Positions 17,530 through 27,962 are shown, counted from the stretch's first letter. The stretch: DNA of 64,000 nt from Methanothermococcus okinawensis IH1 (GCF_000179575.2 NC_015636.1:124001-188000), one strand, 5' to 3'. Program-made: numbers and translations. Notes: generated from the sequence alone by a model not told the origin.

Positions 17530-17847
17530 ATTATCATCAAAAATATTTTATTTCATTATATCAATGGTTTAAATAACCTTAAAAAGGGTTAGTAGGTTAC
17601 TATACTTCTTAGATTCTTTAATAAATTTACTTTTTATGATATTATACAATATCATTAAATAGGTTTTGAATTAAGAGAGTTTTTATAATATTTATAATTT
17701 ACGATAAATTTAACAAAGTATATATGCATTATATATCTATTTAAATAAACTAAATATAATATGATAAAAATAACATAATAAAATAAGATGATAAAGAATA
17801 CAAATATAATAATAAAAAATAAAGAAAATATATATGGAGGCGATTAT
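17530..17847. other. Divergent intergenic region, Nudix gene / lysS
   Basis: About 320 AT-rich bases with no gene. AAAGTATATATGCATT near 17717-17730 is a plausible TATA box for lysS. Nothing else stands out. Confidence 0.5.
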
Positions 17848-19467
17848 TTGCATTGGGCTGACGCTATGGCTAAAAAAATAATAAAAAAAAGAGAGAAACA
17901 AAATCCTAAAAAATATCTTGTTGCAAGTGGTATTACTCCATCAGGGCATATACATGTAGGAAATGCAAGAGAAACACTTACAGCAGATGCACTTTATAAA
18001 GGACTAATAAATAATGGTGTAGAGGCTGAGCTCATATTTATTGCCGATACCTACGACCCACTCAGAAAGGTTTATCCTTTTTTGCCTGCGGGATATGAAA
18101 AGTATGTGGGTATGCCATTGAGTGAAATACCATGTCCTGAGGAATGCTGTAAAAGTTATGCAGAGCATTTTTTAAAACCATTTGTGGATAGTTTAGAGGA
18201 TTTGGGTATTAATTTAACATTATACAAGTCTGATGAAAACTATAAAAAAGGACTTTACGATGAAAAGATAATATTAGCATTGGAAAATAGGGATAAAATA
18301 AGGGACATACTAAACAGATATAGAAAAGAGCCACTTCCAGAAGATTGGTATCCATTAAATGTAGTTTGTGAAAAATGCGGAAAATTAAGCACAACAAAGG
18401 TAATTAACTATAACAGAGAAAATAAAACTATTGAATATGTATGTTCCTGCGGACATAAAAACACGGTAAAGCCCTTTAAAGGTAGGGGAAAACTTCCTTG
18501 GAGAGTTGATTGGCCTGCAAGATGGAGTATATTCAATGTAATAGCAGAACCTATGGGTAAAGACCATGGAACATCTGGTGGTTCCTACGATACAGGGGTT
18601 AAAATTGCCAGAGAAATATACAATTATCAAGCACCTGAAAAAATAATTTATGAGTGGATTCAGTTAAAAATAGGAGAAAAAGCTGTTCCAATGTCTTCGT
18701 CATCTGGTGTGGTATTTGCAGTTAAAGACTGGGTAAAAATCTGCCATCCTGAAATTTTAAGGTTTTTACTTTTGAGAAGCAAGCCTACAAAACATATAGA
18801 CTTTGATTTAAAGGCAATTCCTAATCTTGTAGATGACTACGAAGAACTGGAAAGAAAATATTTCGAGCTCATGAAAAAAAGAGAAAAAGGCGTTGAATTG
18901 AATGAAAATGATATGGATAAGATAAGGTTGTATGAGCTCTCAACACCAAAGATACCTGATGAGTTGCCTTTGCAGATACCGTATAGATTCTGCGTTATAA
19001 TATCTCAGATAGCCTACGATGCTGAAAAAGGAGAAATTAATATGGATAAAGTGCTTGAAATCCTTAAAAGAAATAACTACGAATCCATTGATTCAATAAA
19101 AGAAAGTGATTTCGAACGATTGAAAACAAGATTATATATGGCTAGGAATTGGGCTTTAAATTATGGTGAAGTATTAAAAATAATAGATTTAGAAAAAGCA
19201 AAGGAAATATACAATAATGAATTAAATGAAAAACAGAAAGAATGGATAAAAACCTTTGGAGAGAAATTGAGAGAAATTGAATTCGATGCATTATCCATAC
19301 ACGAGTTAATATATAACAGTGCAAAGGAAATGGAATTAAATCCAAAAGAGGCATTTTTAGCATCGTATAAAATACTTCTTGGTAAAAAATATGGTCCTAA
19401 ATTAGGAAGTTTTTTATCATCACTTGATAGGGATTTTGTAATTGGGCGATATTCCTTAACAAAATAA
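17848..19467 (+). CDS. lysS: Lysyl-tRNA synthetase, class I
   Basis: This is the archaeal class I LysRS, unrelated to the usual class II enzyme. The HIGH motif is in [16 protein letters not shown] and the KMSKS-equivalent is VPMSSSSG; a four-cysteine zinc site is formed by CEKCGK and CSCGHK. The frame is open to an ATG at 17788, but the true start is probably the TTG at 17848: GGAGG lies seven bases upstream and the protein then begins [11 protein letters not shown], as in Methanocaldococcus from memory. That gives 539 residues. Confidence 0.94.
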   Translation: MHWADAMAKKIIKKREKQNPKKYLVASGITPSGHIHVGNARETLTADALYKGLINNGVEAELIFIADTYDPLRKVYPFLPAGYEKYVGMPLSEIPCPEECCKSYAEHFLKPFVDSLEDLGINLTLYKSDENYKKGLYDEKIILALENRDKIRDILNRYRKEPLPEDWYPLNVVCEKCGKLSTTKVINYNRENKTIEYVCSCGHKNTVKPFKGRGKLPWRVDWPARWSIFNVIAEPMGKDHGTSGGSYDTGVKIAREIYNYQAPEKIIYEWIQLKIGEKAVPMSSSSGVVFAVKDWVKICHPEILRFLLLRSKPTKHIDFDLKAIPNLVDDYEELERKYFELMKKREKGVELNENDMDKIRLYELSTPKIPDELPLQIPYRFCVIISQIAYDAEKGEINMDKVLEILKRNNYESIDSIKESDFERLKTRLYMARNWALNYGEVLKIIDLEKAKEIYNNELNEKQKEWIKTFGEKLREIEFDALSIHELIYNSAKEMELNPKEAFLASYKILLGKKYGPKLGSFLSSLDRDFVIGRYSLTK

Positions 19468-19593
19468 AATATTTTTAAAATTTTTATTATTATTTATTAT
19501 TACTTATTACTATTTATTATATACTATATATTATATATTATTTATTTATCTCGATACTTAGTAATTAATAATTTTTCTATTTTGGGTGAAAAT

Positions 19594-20391
19594 ATGATAG
19601 AGATTATATCCTATCAAGAAGTTAAAGGAAATAACAAAGATATTGTAAATAATGAATTTGAAAAATTACTAAATGAAATAAAAAATAAATATAATGCCGA
19701 AATATTGTCCGTAGATTATGAAGAAGAGGATGGAAAAGAGGGAATATTATATATAAAAGTTGGAGAATTGAAAATAACATTTAACTCTTTTTTGGAATAT
19801 GTGGATTTTTGTTTAAATTATGGTGCTGATTTGGATATAGTTAGTCCATCAAAATTAAAAATTAGTTCAAAGGAATTTGGAGAGACTGTTGCCCATATAA
19901 TTGAGTTTTTTAAAAGATTTTATGAAAAATATAATATAATGTTCAATGTCCATATAAAAGAAGAAGATAATATTAATGTTGAGGAATATAAAAACGGCAT
20001 TTACGATGAGGATGACATATTTGCATTACAGGAGGAAGGACTTATAAAAGTAAAGGCTGTTTTTGAAGGGTTTGGGAGCTCCGAGGATGAGGTAATTAAA
20101 AAGGTATTACTATCATTTGGGGATAATATAGTGGTAAATAAGGTTATTACAAAACCTTTGGAAAAAGAGGGAAATTATAAAAATGTGAATTTTTATGGAT
20201 TAATAGCTGTGGAAATATTTTGCAAACCTTTCGATATTGTAGAGATGGCTTATAAATTTTTACCTGTTGTTATATCTATTGAAGATAGATATATTGAAAT
20301 AGATGGTTTAGAATTGCAAGATATTGGAAATGATTTAGGAGGTGCAGTTTTCGAGCTCACCCATGCAGCAGTTATGAAAAACTTAAATTAA
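19594..20391 (+). CDS. Conserved hypothetical protein next to korB
   Basis: A 265-residue acidic protein (many Glu, Asp and Lys) with no membrane segment, no cysteine motif and no known catalytic signature. I do not recognise a family. The ATG at 19594 is chosen because GGGTGA is four bases upstream; an upstream in-frame TTG lies within that site. It stands between lysS and the kor genes, the same order I recall for Methanocaldococcus, so it is probably conserved in the order Methanococcales. Confidence 0.75.
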   Translation: MIEIISYQEVKGNNKDIVNNEFEKLLNEIKNKYNAEILSVDYEEEDGKEGILYIKVGELKITFNSFLEYVDFCLNYGADLDIVSPSKLKISSKEFGETVAHIIEFFKRFYEKYNIMFNVHIKEEDNINVEEYKNGIYDEDDIFALQEEGLIKVKAVFEGFGSSEDEVIKKVLLSFGDNIVVNKVITKPLEKEGNYKNVNFYGLIAVEIFCKPFDIVEMAYKFLPVVISIEDRYIEIDGLELQDIGNDLGGAVFELTHAAVMKNLN

Positions 20392-20551
20392 AAAAATAAT
20401 AAATAGAAACTAATAGAAAATAAACAGAAAGAAAAATAAAAAAATTAATAAAACACTAAAATAATTATAAAAAAATAATGAAAAATAAAAAAATTAATGA
20501 TACATAAAAATAACCATAAGATAATTATATAATTTTATATTTGGTGATAAT

Positions 20552-21355
20552 ATGCATCCAGCAATAAAATATATGAGAGAGGACAGACTCCCACACATAT
20601 TTTGTCCAGGTTGTGGAAATGGTATTGTATTGAACTGTTTTATAAATGCCCTTGAAAAATTGAATATGAGCTCCGAAGACTATATAGCAATATCTGGAAT
20701 TGGATGTTCATCAAGGCTTGCAGGATATTTAAACTGTGATTCATTACATACAACACACGGGAGACCAATAGCATTTGCAACAGGGGTAAAGGTTGCTAGA
20801 AATGATAAAAAAGTCGTTGTATTTACAGGAGATGGTGATTTATCGGCTATTGGTGGAAATCACTTTATCCACGGTTGTAGGAGAAATTTGGATATAACGG
20901 TGATATGTGTAAATAACAACATATATGGAATGACAGGAGGTCAGTATTCACCAACTACACCGCATGAGAAAAAAGCCACCACTGCACCTTATGGAAATGC
21001 AGAAAACCCTATGGATTTATGTAAATTGGCCATTGCTGCGGGTGCCACCCATGTAGAAAGATGGACAACGGCACACCCTATTCAGTTATCAAATGCTATA
21101 AAAAAAGGAATAGAAAAAAAAGGATTTTCATTTATTGAGGCAATATCGCAATGTCCAACATACTATGGAAGATTTAATGTTTCGAGAAATCCTGCTGAAA
21201 TGATTAAATTCTTTAAGGAAAATTCAATAACTATAAAAAAAGTTGAAACTGAAAATCTTTCAGATGAAGAATTAAAGGATAAAATTATTGTGGGAGAGTT
21301 TTTAGATATCGAAAAACCTGAATTTATAGAGCAAATAAATATGCTGCAAAAATAA
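20552..21355 (+). CDS. korB: 2-oxoglutarate:ferredoxin oxidoreductase subunit beta
   Basis: The beta subunit carries thiamine pyrophosphate and makes 2-oxoglutarate from succinyl-CoA, CO2 and reduced ferredoxin, using the product of SucC/SucD. The 267-residue protein shows FCPGCGNGIVLN, GIGCSSRLAGY, the TPP motif FTGDGDLSAIGGNHFIHGCRRN and NNIYGMTGGQYSPTTP. GGTGATAAT precedes the ATG. korC follows 144 bases on; korA and korD are not in the window. Confidence 0.93.
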   Translation: MHPAIKYMREDRLPHIFCPGCGNGIVLNCFINALEKLNMSSEDYIAISGIGCSSRLAGYLNCDSLHTTHGRPIAFATGVKVARNDKKVVVFTGDGDLSAIGGNHFIHGCRRNLDITVICVNNNIYGMTGGQYSPTTPHEKKATTAPYGNAENPMDLCKLAIAAGATHVERWTTAHPIQLSNAIKKGIEKKGFSFIEAISQCPTYYGRFNVSRNPAEMIKFFKENSITIKKVETENLSDEELKDKIIVGEFLDIEKPEFIEQINMLQK

Positions 21356-21362
21356 TAATTAT

Positions 21363-21389
21363 ATAACAACACTGTTAAACGGTTGTTAT
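21363..21389 (+). terminator. Stem-loop between korB and korC
   Basis: ATAACAAC (21363-21370) pairs perfectly with GTTGTTAT (21382-21389) just after the korB stop codon. It may slow RNA decay or act as a processing or weak termination site. Confidence 0.4.
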
Positions 21390-21499
21390 TGGATAAAACT
21401 AATTAAAATACTAAAATAAATAACTGAAAATTACAGGATATAATGGAATAACAAAATAAATAATAAAATAAAATAATAATTAATTTAATAGGTGGAATT

Positions 21500-22036
21500 A
21501 TGAGGAAAGAAATTAGGTTGTCAGGTTTTGGAGGTCAAGGGATAATTTTATCAGGCGTAATTTTAGGAAGGGGGGCTTCACTTTACGATAATAAAAACGC
21601 AGTTCAAACCCAATCCTATGGACCTGAGGCAAGAGGGGGGGCAAGTAAATCAGAGGTCGTAATATCCGATAAGGAAATAAGCTTTCCAAAGGTAATAAAA
21701 CCAGACATATTAGTTTGTATGTCCCAACCTGCCTTTGACAAATATGGGAGAGATATAAAAGAAAATGGATATGTAATTGTTGATAAAGACTTAGTTTCTA
21801 TACCTAATGATTATATAAATAATTTTAAGATTTATCAAATTCCATTTACAGAAATTGCCAATAAAGAGGTTGGTTTAAAGATAGTTGCCAATATTGTAAT
21901 GCTCGGAGCTCTTACAAAAATAACCAATATTGTTTCAAAAGATGCTATGGAAAAAGCAATATTGGATACAGTTCCTAAGGGCACTGAAAAAAAGAATATA
22001 TTAGCTTTTGAAAAAGGTTATAACTATATTGAATAA
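21500..22036 (+). CDS. korC: 2-oxoglutarate:ferredoxin oxidoreductase subunit gamma
   Basis: The 178-residue gamma subunit of the 2-oxoacid oxidoreductase family begins RLSGFGGQGIILSGVILGRGAS, followed by TQSYGPEARGGASKSEVVIS, both family signatures. It completes a korB-korC pair. AGGTGGAATT precedes the ATG. Confidence 0.92.
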   Translation: MRKEIRLSGFGGQGIILSGVILGRGASLYDNKNAVQTQSYGPEARGGASKSEVVISDKEISFPKVIKPDILVCMSQPAFDKYGRDIKENGYVIVDKDLVSIPNDYINNFKIYQIPFTEIANKEVGLKIVANIVMLGALTKITNIVSKDAMEKAILDTVPKGTEKKNILAFEKGYNYIE

Positions 22037-22296
22037 TTTTAAATGTAATAATTTTATTATTAATTTAATTACTCGATTTTATTTATTATTTGATTTTTAT
22101 TTGCTAAGATTAATAACGATTAAATTTTTATAATTAAAGGTATAATATAGACCTTGGTAAAAAATAAATTTATAAAATAAATAAAATGAATTTATTCTAT
22201 AATTTTTATATATTTTATTTTTATATTTATATTATTTATTTTATTATTTTACTATTTTTATTAAATTAAATTTAACTAAACTTAAAGTGGTGTATT

Positions 22297-24576
22297 ATGA
22301 TAGATAAATGTCCAATTTGTAAAGGAACAGGAAAAAAAATTGTTGGCTATAAACCATGTCCTGAATGTGAGGGAACAGGATATATTGAAGAATTCAATAC
22401 AAAATCTCAGTTTAAAGGAGCTCCTAAAAAATCCAAATACGATTTGGATGTTGCAGAAGTGCCGTGCCCAAACTGCAAAGGAACAGGAAAGATTCCAGAA
22501 TATGATACCTGTGATTATTGTGGAGGAAGCGGAAAAATCGTAAAATGCGATAAATGCGGAAAATATATTGGAAAATATCCACAGGATAAGGACAAAACAT
22601 TGTGCGATAAATGTAGAAAAGAGGAGGAAGAAAAAAAGAAAAACTTGAAAACAGTCTATATATTGGATAATCTATGTGGAATGAATGATTTGGAAGAAGG
22701 TAAATTTTACAAAGGTAAAGTATCAAGAACTGAGAAATACGGTGTTTTTATTTCATTAAACGAGCAAACAAGAGGATTGTTGAGAGCTCGTGAAATGGTA
22801 GGAAAAAGATTAGGGGACTTTAAGATAGGGGATGAAGTTGTCGTGCAGGTATCTGAATTAAAACCACAAAAGAGGGAAGTGGATTTTAGATATATTCCAA
22901 TTGCAAACTATAAAATTGAAAAACTTGAAAAGAGCATCCCATTAACAACAATAAAGGAAATCACCGATAAAGGCATACTTGAAATGAGGGATGAAGTGGT
23001 CCATATTCAAGGGGAAATTATTCAAATCACTCAAACGCCAGGTCCAACAATATTTACCATTACCGATGGAACAGATACGGCATGGATAGCAGCATTTGAA
23101 GTTGCAGGTTTAAGAACTCACCCTGAAATAATGGTAGGGGATATTGTAGATGTGGTAGGAACTGTTTCCATAAGAGATGGAAAACTTCAAATTGAACGAA
23201 TAAAATTAGTAAAACTGGAAGGGGAAGAGGCAGACATAGTAAAAGAAAAGATAGAAAGAGAATTGGATAAAAAATCAGAACCATATAGTGATATAGAATT
23301 CCTTGTGGATAGTCCAATACTTGAAAAATTGAGACCTAAAATGACTGATGTGGCAAAAAGGATAAGAAGGGCAATATTAGATGGCAAACCTGTAATTATA
23401 AGGCATCATGCAGATACCGACGGTTACTGTGCAGGTATAGCACTTGAAAAAGCCATACTACCCATATTAAACGAATTTTCAATAGATAATGATGCACAAT
23501 GGCATTATTTTAGGAGAAGTCCATCTAAGGCACCATTTTATGAATTGGAAGATATTACAAAAGATTTAGTATTTTCATTGGAGGATAAATTAAGGTTTGG
23601 TCAAAAGATGCCATTGGTTGTATTAACGGATAATGGAAGCACCAATGAGGATATACCTGCAATATCTCAGGCTGAGGCTTACGATGTAGATGTTGTTGTT
23701 GTAGATCACCACTATCCAGGAGAGGTGGTAGATGGTAAAGTGGAAGTGGATGAATATGTAAGAGCTCATGTAAATCCATACCTTGTTGGTGGTGATAGTA
23801 ATTTAACCGCAGGGGTTTTAGCAACAGAAGTTGCAAGGATGATAAATAAAGATATTACTGATGAAATAAAGCATCTTCCAGGTATAGCTGTGGTTGGAGA
23901 CCATGCAAAAGGAAAAGAAGTAGAAGATTATATAAAAATAGCATTGGAAGATTTAACAGAATGTAGTAAAAAATACGGTAGTGGAAAAGAATATACAAGA
24001 GAGGATTTAGATAAAATTGGATTATGCATGGATTTTGAGGCATTTTATTTAAGGTTTATGAATGGAAGGGGTATTGTAGAGGATATACTTGGAATAAATA
24101 AAAAGGAATTTCATAGGCATGAAAAACTAATTGATATATTATACAATAGGGCAATGCAAATGGTAGATAGGCAAATGAAAGCCGTAATTCCTGCCATAAA
24201 AACCGAAAAACTTGATAATGGAATAATACTAAATACATTGGATGTAGAAAAATATGCCCATAAATTTACATTTCCAGCACCCGGAAAAACATGTGGCTTT
24301 GCCCATGATTCCATAGTTCAAAAATATGGGGAAGAAACACCAATAATAACAATAGCTTATGGTCCGGATTTTGGTGTTGTTAGGGCAACTGATGCAGTTA
24401 GCGAAAGATTTAATTTCAACCTAAATATTATAATAGAGCAGCTTATAAAAGAGATTCCAGAGGCTTCCTTAGATGGGGGAGGTCACGAGTGCGCTGGAAG
24501 TTTAAAGTTTGTTGAAGGATTAAGAGAAAAAGTATTAAGTAAATTTATAGAAATCATTAAAGAAATGAAATATTAG
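22297..24576 (+). CDS. DHH-family phosphoesterase with DnaJ-type zinc finger, S1 and OB domains (archaeal RecJ-like)
   Basis: A 759-residue multidomain protein. Residues 1-110 hold CxxCxGxG repeats (CPICKGTGK, CPECEGTGY, CPNCKGTGK, CDYCGGSGK) and a CDKCGK/CDKCRK zinc pair. An S1 RNA-binding domain follows (GKFYKGKVSRTEKYGVFISL), then an OB-fold segment (VVHIQGEIIQITQTPGPTIFTITDG). The C-terminal half is the DHH phosphoesterase with RHHADTDGYCAG, VVVVDHHYPG, GVVGDHAKG-like VVGDHAKGKE and the DHHA1 end SLDGGGHECAGSLKF. RecJ-like archaeal proteins act as nucleases in replication or RNA decay; the S1 and zinc-finger parts favour RNA or single-stranded DNA. It stands alone. Confidence 0.9.
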   Translation: MIDKCPICKGTGKKIVGYKPCPECEGTGYIEEFNTKSQFKGAPKKSKYDLDVAEVPCPNCKGTGKIPEYDTCDYCGGSGKIVKCDKCGKYIGKYPQDKDKTLCDKCRKEEEEKKKNLKTVYILDNLCGMNDLEEGKFYKGKVSRTEKYGVFISLNEQTRGLLRAREMVGKRLGDFKIGDEVVVQVSELKPQKREVDFRYIPIANYKIEKLEKSIPLTTIKEITDKGILEMRDEVVHIQGEIIQITQTPGPTIFTITDGTDTAWIAAFEVAGLRTHPEIMVGDIVDVVGTVSIRDGKLQIERIKLVKLEGEEADIVKEKIERELDKKSEPYSDIEFLVDSPILEKLRPKMTDVAKRIRRAILDGKPVIIRHHADTDGYCAGIALEKAILPILNEFSIDNDAQWHYFRRSPSKAPFYELEDITKDLVFSLEDKLRFGQKMPLVVLTDNGSTNEDIPAISQAEAYDVDVVVVDHHYPGEVVDGKVEVDEYVRAHVNPYLVGGDSNLTAGVLATEVARMINKDITDEIKHLPGIAVVGDHAKGKEVEDYIKIALEDLTECSKKYGSGKEYTREDLDKIGLCMDFEAFYLRFMNGRGIVEDILGINKKEFHRHEKLIDILYNRAMQMVDRQMKAVIPAIKTEKLDNGIILNTLDVEKYAHKFTFPAPGKTCGFAHDSIVQKYGEETPIITIAYGPDFGVVRATDAVSERFNFNLNIIIEQLIKEIPEASLDGGGHECAGSLKFVEGLREKVLSKFIEIIKEMKY

Positions 24577-24695
24577 AAATAAATAAATAAAAGATAATTA
24601 AAAAAATTAAAATAATTAAAAAATATAATATAAAATAAATAATAATCCAATAAAAATCTTTATTTTAATAAAAATTTAATTAATAAAAAATTTAT

Positions 24696-26318
24696 TTATA
24701 GTTCTTTCAATGGAACTAATTCTGAATATTCTTTTATACCGTGAAGTGCTTCGATTTCGATAGGAATACCCTTATTTTTTATTATAACAAATGGATTTAT
24801 TCCCCCAAGACTTACAAATCCAAACATGCCTTTTTCAACTTTTATTCCACAAATATCATTGTTTGGTTTTCCTATTTCAAGTATTCCTGGCCAATTAAGT
24901 TTTTCAGCGATGTTAATTAAACTATCCCTTGCAGCCATTGGAACTTTTCTTACTCCCGACAAAATTGTTTTTTTACCATCCACTCTATTAAAAAATACCT
25001 CATGGGGGTCTAATGATGTTCCCTCGTAGGAAATTATATCGATGAATCTATTTTTGCCGAGCTCTAAAACACCTCCGTAATATGGTATAATTGGAACACC
25101 ATATTTTACGAAAATACCATCTATTGTTGAGGAGCATAATGTATTTATTATTATTTTATCGCCTTTTATTTCCATCCCAATTCTATCGGATATTACGGTT
25201 TTAGATTTATGACATTCTTTCAATGCATCTAAAACCTCCTCTTCATATTTTCTATTAATATAAGCTGTATTTACAAGCACATTTCCTCTTTCACTTTCCA
25301 TATCGTAATTTACTTTATGTAACATAGATAACATCTTTGATAAAACAGGCATTATTTTAACTTTCCCTTTTTTATTTATTGGATGAAGATATTTTTTATT
25401 TCTCTTTTCCATAAGCGACAAATCCATTAAAGTTGTAGCTGCATTAATCTTTACAGGATAACCTTTTTCAACGGCAGGACATATTGGGGATAATCCACCA
25501 ACAAGGGCAACACCGATTTCTCCTTCGTTTAAACTGAGTCCCAATACATTGTCTTCACCATAACTTAAAACACCGTTTAATAAATCTCTCTTTAATAGGT
25601 TTTCAAATTTTTCCATTACTGAGCTCGGAATTATTCTAAAATTGGCAGGTAAATACCCTTCTCCATTTTCTATTATGCCCAATACATCAGTTTTTCCACG
25701 AGTAATAAAGGCTTCTAATGGGTCTATGGATGATTTTCTAAAATCTATCACCCCTTCAAAATAAACTGGTTCATAGTCTTCAAATTTAACAATGCCCCCA
25801 TATTTTGGCATTGAAAGTATACCATTTTTTAACAAAAAATTGTCAAATGTAATGGAACACAATGTTTCTATATCTACTAAGTTTGGATTTTCGCTATCTT
25901 TTCTGATATTTACATAATCTCCAATAGAAAAACCACTATCTACTACTTTTAATACTAAGTCCCTTATTATATCATAATCTCCTTCAAAAACTGTTTTATT
26001 TATGATAACTTTCGTTGGAAAATTTGATAAATATACTTTCTCCATAATTTGAGAAAATACAGAACCAATTCTATATGATATATTCGCCTTTCTAAGTTCT
26101 TCTAGTCCCTTTTTAGTAATAGCTCTTCCAGAATACCCAAATTTTTCAGTTAGGTTTTTTTCATCAAGTAATTGAAGGTGATACCTAACTGCTCGCTCCC
26201 CTATCTCATAACCTCGCCTTTTAAGTTCGTTTGCTATGGTTTTAGCACCAACTGGTTCATCATATTCTGAAAGTATGCTTAAAATCTCAACAAGTTTTTC
26301 GTCTAAATTGTTAGTCAA
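24696..26318 (-). CDS. nrpR: Global nitrogen regulator NrpR
   Basis: NrpR represses nitrogen-assimilation genes (nif, glnA) in methanococci by binding GGAA-N6-TTCC operators, with 2-oxoglutarate as inducer. The protein has an N-terminal winged helix (KLVEILSILSEYDEPVGAK, RRGYEIGERAVRYHLQ) and two tandem NrpR domains of about 220 residues each. Their repeated elements are visible: LVDIETLCSITFDNFLL / IIINTLCSSTIDGIFV, and MPKYGGIVKFEDYEP / IPYYGGVLELGKN. I start it at the TTG at 26318, where AGGTGATAT lies directly upstream, giving 540 residues; an in-frame ATG 33 bases further has no site. Confidence 0.92.
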   Translation of the reverse strand: MTNNLDEKLVEILSILSEYDEPVGAKTIANELKRRGYEIGERAVRYHLQLLDEKNLTEKFGYSGRAITKKGLEELRKANISYRIGSVFSQIMEKVYLSNFPTKVIINKTVFEGDYDIIRDLVLKVVDSGFSIGDYVNIRKDSENPNLVDIETLCSITFDNFLLKNGILSMPKYGGIVKFEDYEPVYFEGVIDFRKSSIDPLEAFITRGKTDVLGIIENGEGYLPANFRIIPSSVMEKFENLLKRDLLNGVLSYGEDNVLGLSLNEGEIGVALVGGLSPICPAVEKGYPVKINAATTLMDLSLMEKRNKKYLHPINKKGKVKIMPVLSKMLSMLHKVNYDMESERGNVLVNTAYINRKYEEEVLDALKECHKSKTVISDRIGMEIKGDKIIINTLCSSTIDGIFVKYGVPIIPYYGGVLELGKNRFIDIISYEGTSLDPHEVFFNRVDGKKTILSGVRKVPMAARDSLINIAEKLNWPGILEIGKPNNDICGIKVEKGMFGFVSLGGINPFVIIKNKGIPIEIEALHGIKEYSELVPLKEL

Positions 26319-26569
26319 AATATCACCTATTATAAATAGTATTATCTTCACATTATTTAACTTAAAAACTTAATTAGATTGAGAATAGATAATATATATT
26401 GCCAGTTATTATAATTTATTTATTTTTCATTTTTATATATTAATCCTATATTATAAAACTACTTTAATTAATTTGTAGGCATATAAAAATTTAAAATTAA
26501 AAAATAAATTAAAAAATCAAAAAGAAAATTATATATAATTCTTTTAATATATTTTATATAGGTGATATT

Positions 26570-27916
26570 ATGATTAAACTTTGCCATAAAAGAGGACAGA
26601 TATCCATAGAATTAATATTGCTAATGTTGGTCGTTGTAATAGGAGCTGCGGTTGTAGCTACTGAAATGAGTAAGGTTAAACTAAGTGGGGGAACTAATGC
26701 CGCAAATGAGGTTAAATATGCAGCATCCGTAGCATTTGCTAATGGACATGTTTCTAATAATGGAACCAGTGGTGGGACTACTAATACAACGGGAAATAAT
26801 AATACGAATACTAACCCAACCAATACAAATAACAATAAACCTGATTTAGTAGGGGCTCTTGAAGTTGGAAATACAGTCATACACAATAATTCATGCAGTT
26901 GTCATCACAATACAGTCATACACAATAATTCATGCAGTTGTCATCACAATACAGTCATACACAATAATTCATGCAGTTGTCATCACAATACAGTCATACA
27001 CAATAATTCATGCAGTTGTCATCACAATACAGTCATACACAATAATTCATGCAGTTGTCATCACAATACAGTCATACACAATAATTCATGCAGTTGTCAT
27101 CACAATACAGTCATACACAATAATATATATATGGTTAATATAATTGTTTCAAATATTGGAAATGAAAATACAAATAAATCATTTGTTGTTACATTAAAAG
27201 ATAATGGTAATTTAATAGGCGAAGATACAATAAATGGATTAAATGCCAGTGAGTCTAAAATAGTTTCATTTAATTGGTATCCTGGTAGTATTGGGGAACA
27301 TCATTTAGTATCTTATGTGGATGCAAATGATGATATTGATGAATCAAATGAAAGTAATAATATAGATTCAAAAACTGTTAATGCTATTGGTTATAATTCA
27401 ACAAGTATAACTAATGTAAATATATCCGGAGGTTCAAGGATTAGTCCAACATCCAGCGGTAGAAATAATGAATTAACAATTACTGAAATAAATGGTACTA
27501 TATATAATCTTTATAATGGTGACAATAATAAAGGTAATAAAGGTAATAACGGTAAGAAAGGATTGATAGACCAGAATGGTGGTATAGTATATCTAAATGA
27601 AACGAACTCCCATTCAGGGAAAGCCACATCAATCATATACCGATGGATAGGAAGTGATTCATCACTTATAATTGATGGGGTAGATGCATCAGCTTTAAAA
27701 GAGCATAAAATAACTATTATTGCAAGCAAGGATAATCCTATAAACTATACAATAACACATAAAGGAAATAATAATGGAATGGGTCATTTCTACCTATCCT
27801 TTAATGCAACACATGCTAATATAACAATTGAAGAAGGCCATAGTAAAACCAATATTATTGACGCTATAATATCAACAATTGAAAATATCATAAACTCCAT
27901 ATCTTCTTCCATTTAA
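26570..27916 (+). CDS. Secreted class III signal peptide protein with Cys/His-rich tandem repeats and a CARDB-like domain
   Basis: The 448-residue protein starts MIKLCHKRGQISIELILLML: a short basic leader, RG|QISIE cleavage site and hydrophobic stretch typical of archaeal type IV pilin-like (class III) signal peptides. Residues about 60-90 are Asn/Thr/Gly-rich. Residues 101-185 are six exact copies of NTVIHNNSCSCHH plus a partial seventh, with 12 cysteines. Residues about 190-265 look like a CARDB adhesion domain (VNIIVSNIGNENTNKSFVVTLKDNG). The rest is Asn/Ser/Thr-rich with many N-glycosylation sequons. It is probably a cell-surface or pilus-associated protein. GGTGATATT precedes the ATG. 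Confidence 0.88.
   Translation: MIKLCHKRGQISIELILLMLVVVIGAAVVATEMSKVKLSGGTNAANEVKYAASVAFANGHVSNNGTSGGTTNTTGNNNTNTNPTNTNNNKPDLVGALEVGNTVIHNNSCSCHHNTVIHNNSCSCHHNTVIHNNSCSCHHNTVIHNNSCSCHHNTVIHNNSCSCHHNTVIHNNSCSCHHNTVIHNNIYMVNIIVSNIGNENTNKSFVVTLKDNGNLIGEDTINGLNASESKIVSFNWYPGSIGEHHLVSYVDANDDIDESNESNNIDSKTVNAIGYNSTSITNVNISGGSRISPTSSGRNNELTITEINGTIYNLYNGDNNKGNKGNNGKKGLIDQNGGIVYLNETNSHSGKATSIIYRWIGSDSSLIIDGVDASALKEHKITIIASKDNPINYTITHKGNNNGMGHFYLSFNATHANITIEEGHSKTNIIDAIISTIENIINSISSSI
26870..27124 (+). repeat. 39-bp exact tandem repeat, 6.5 copies, within a coding region
   Basis: The unit begins AATACAGTCATACACAATAA and is 39 bases, exactly 13 codons. Full copies start at 26870, 26909, 26948, 26987, 27026 and 27065; a 21-base partial copy ends at 27124. 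I found no base differences between copies, including third codon positions, so the array is young or kept uniform by recombination and is likely to vary in number. Confidence 0.97.
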
Positions 27917-27962
27917 TTTACTTTTTTAACCTATTAATTTTTATTTATTTTGAGTTGATTTT

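Noticed and set aside
26870-27124. CRISPR-like array of regular repeats
   Set aside because: Copies are directly adjacent with no spacers, 39 bases is exactly 13 codons, and the frame is open through the whole array; it is a protein repeat.
26859-27143. Second open frame over the 39-bp repeats, giving IQSYTIIHAVVIT repeats
   Set aside because: A repeat whose length is a multiple of three keeps other frames open too; there is no ribosome site and no composition typical of a real gene.
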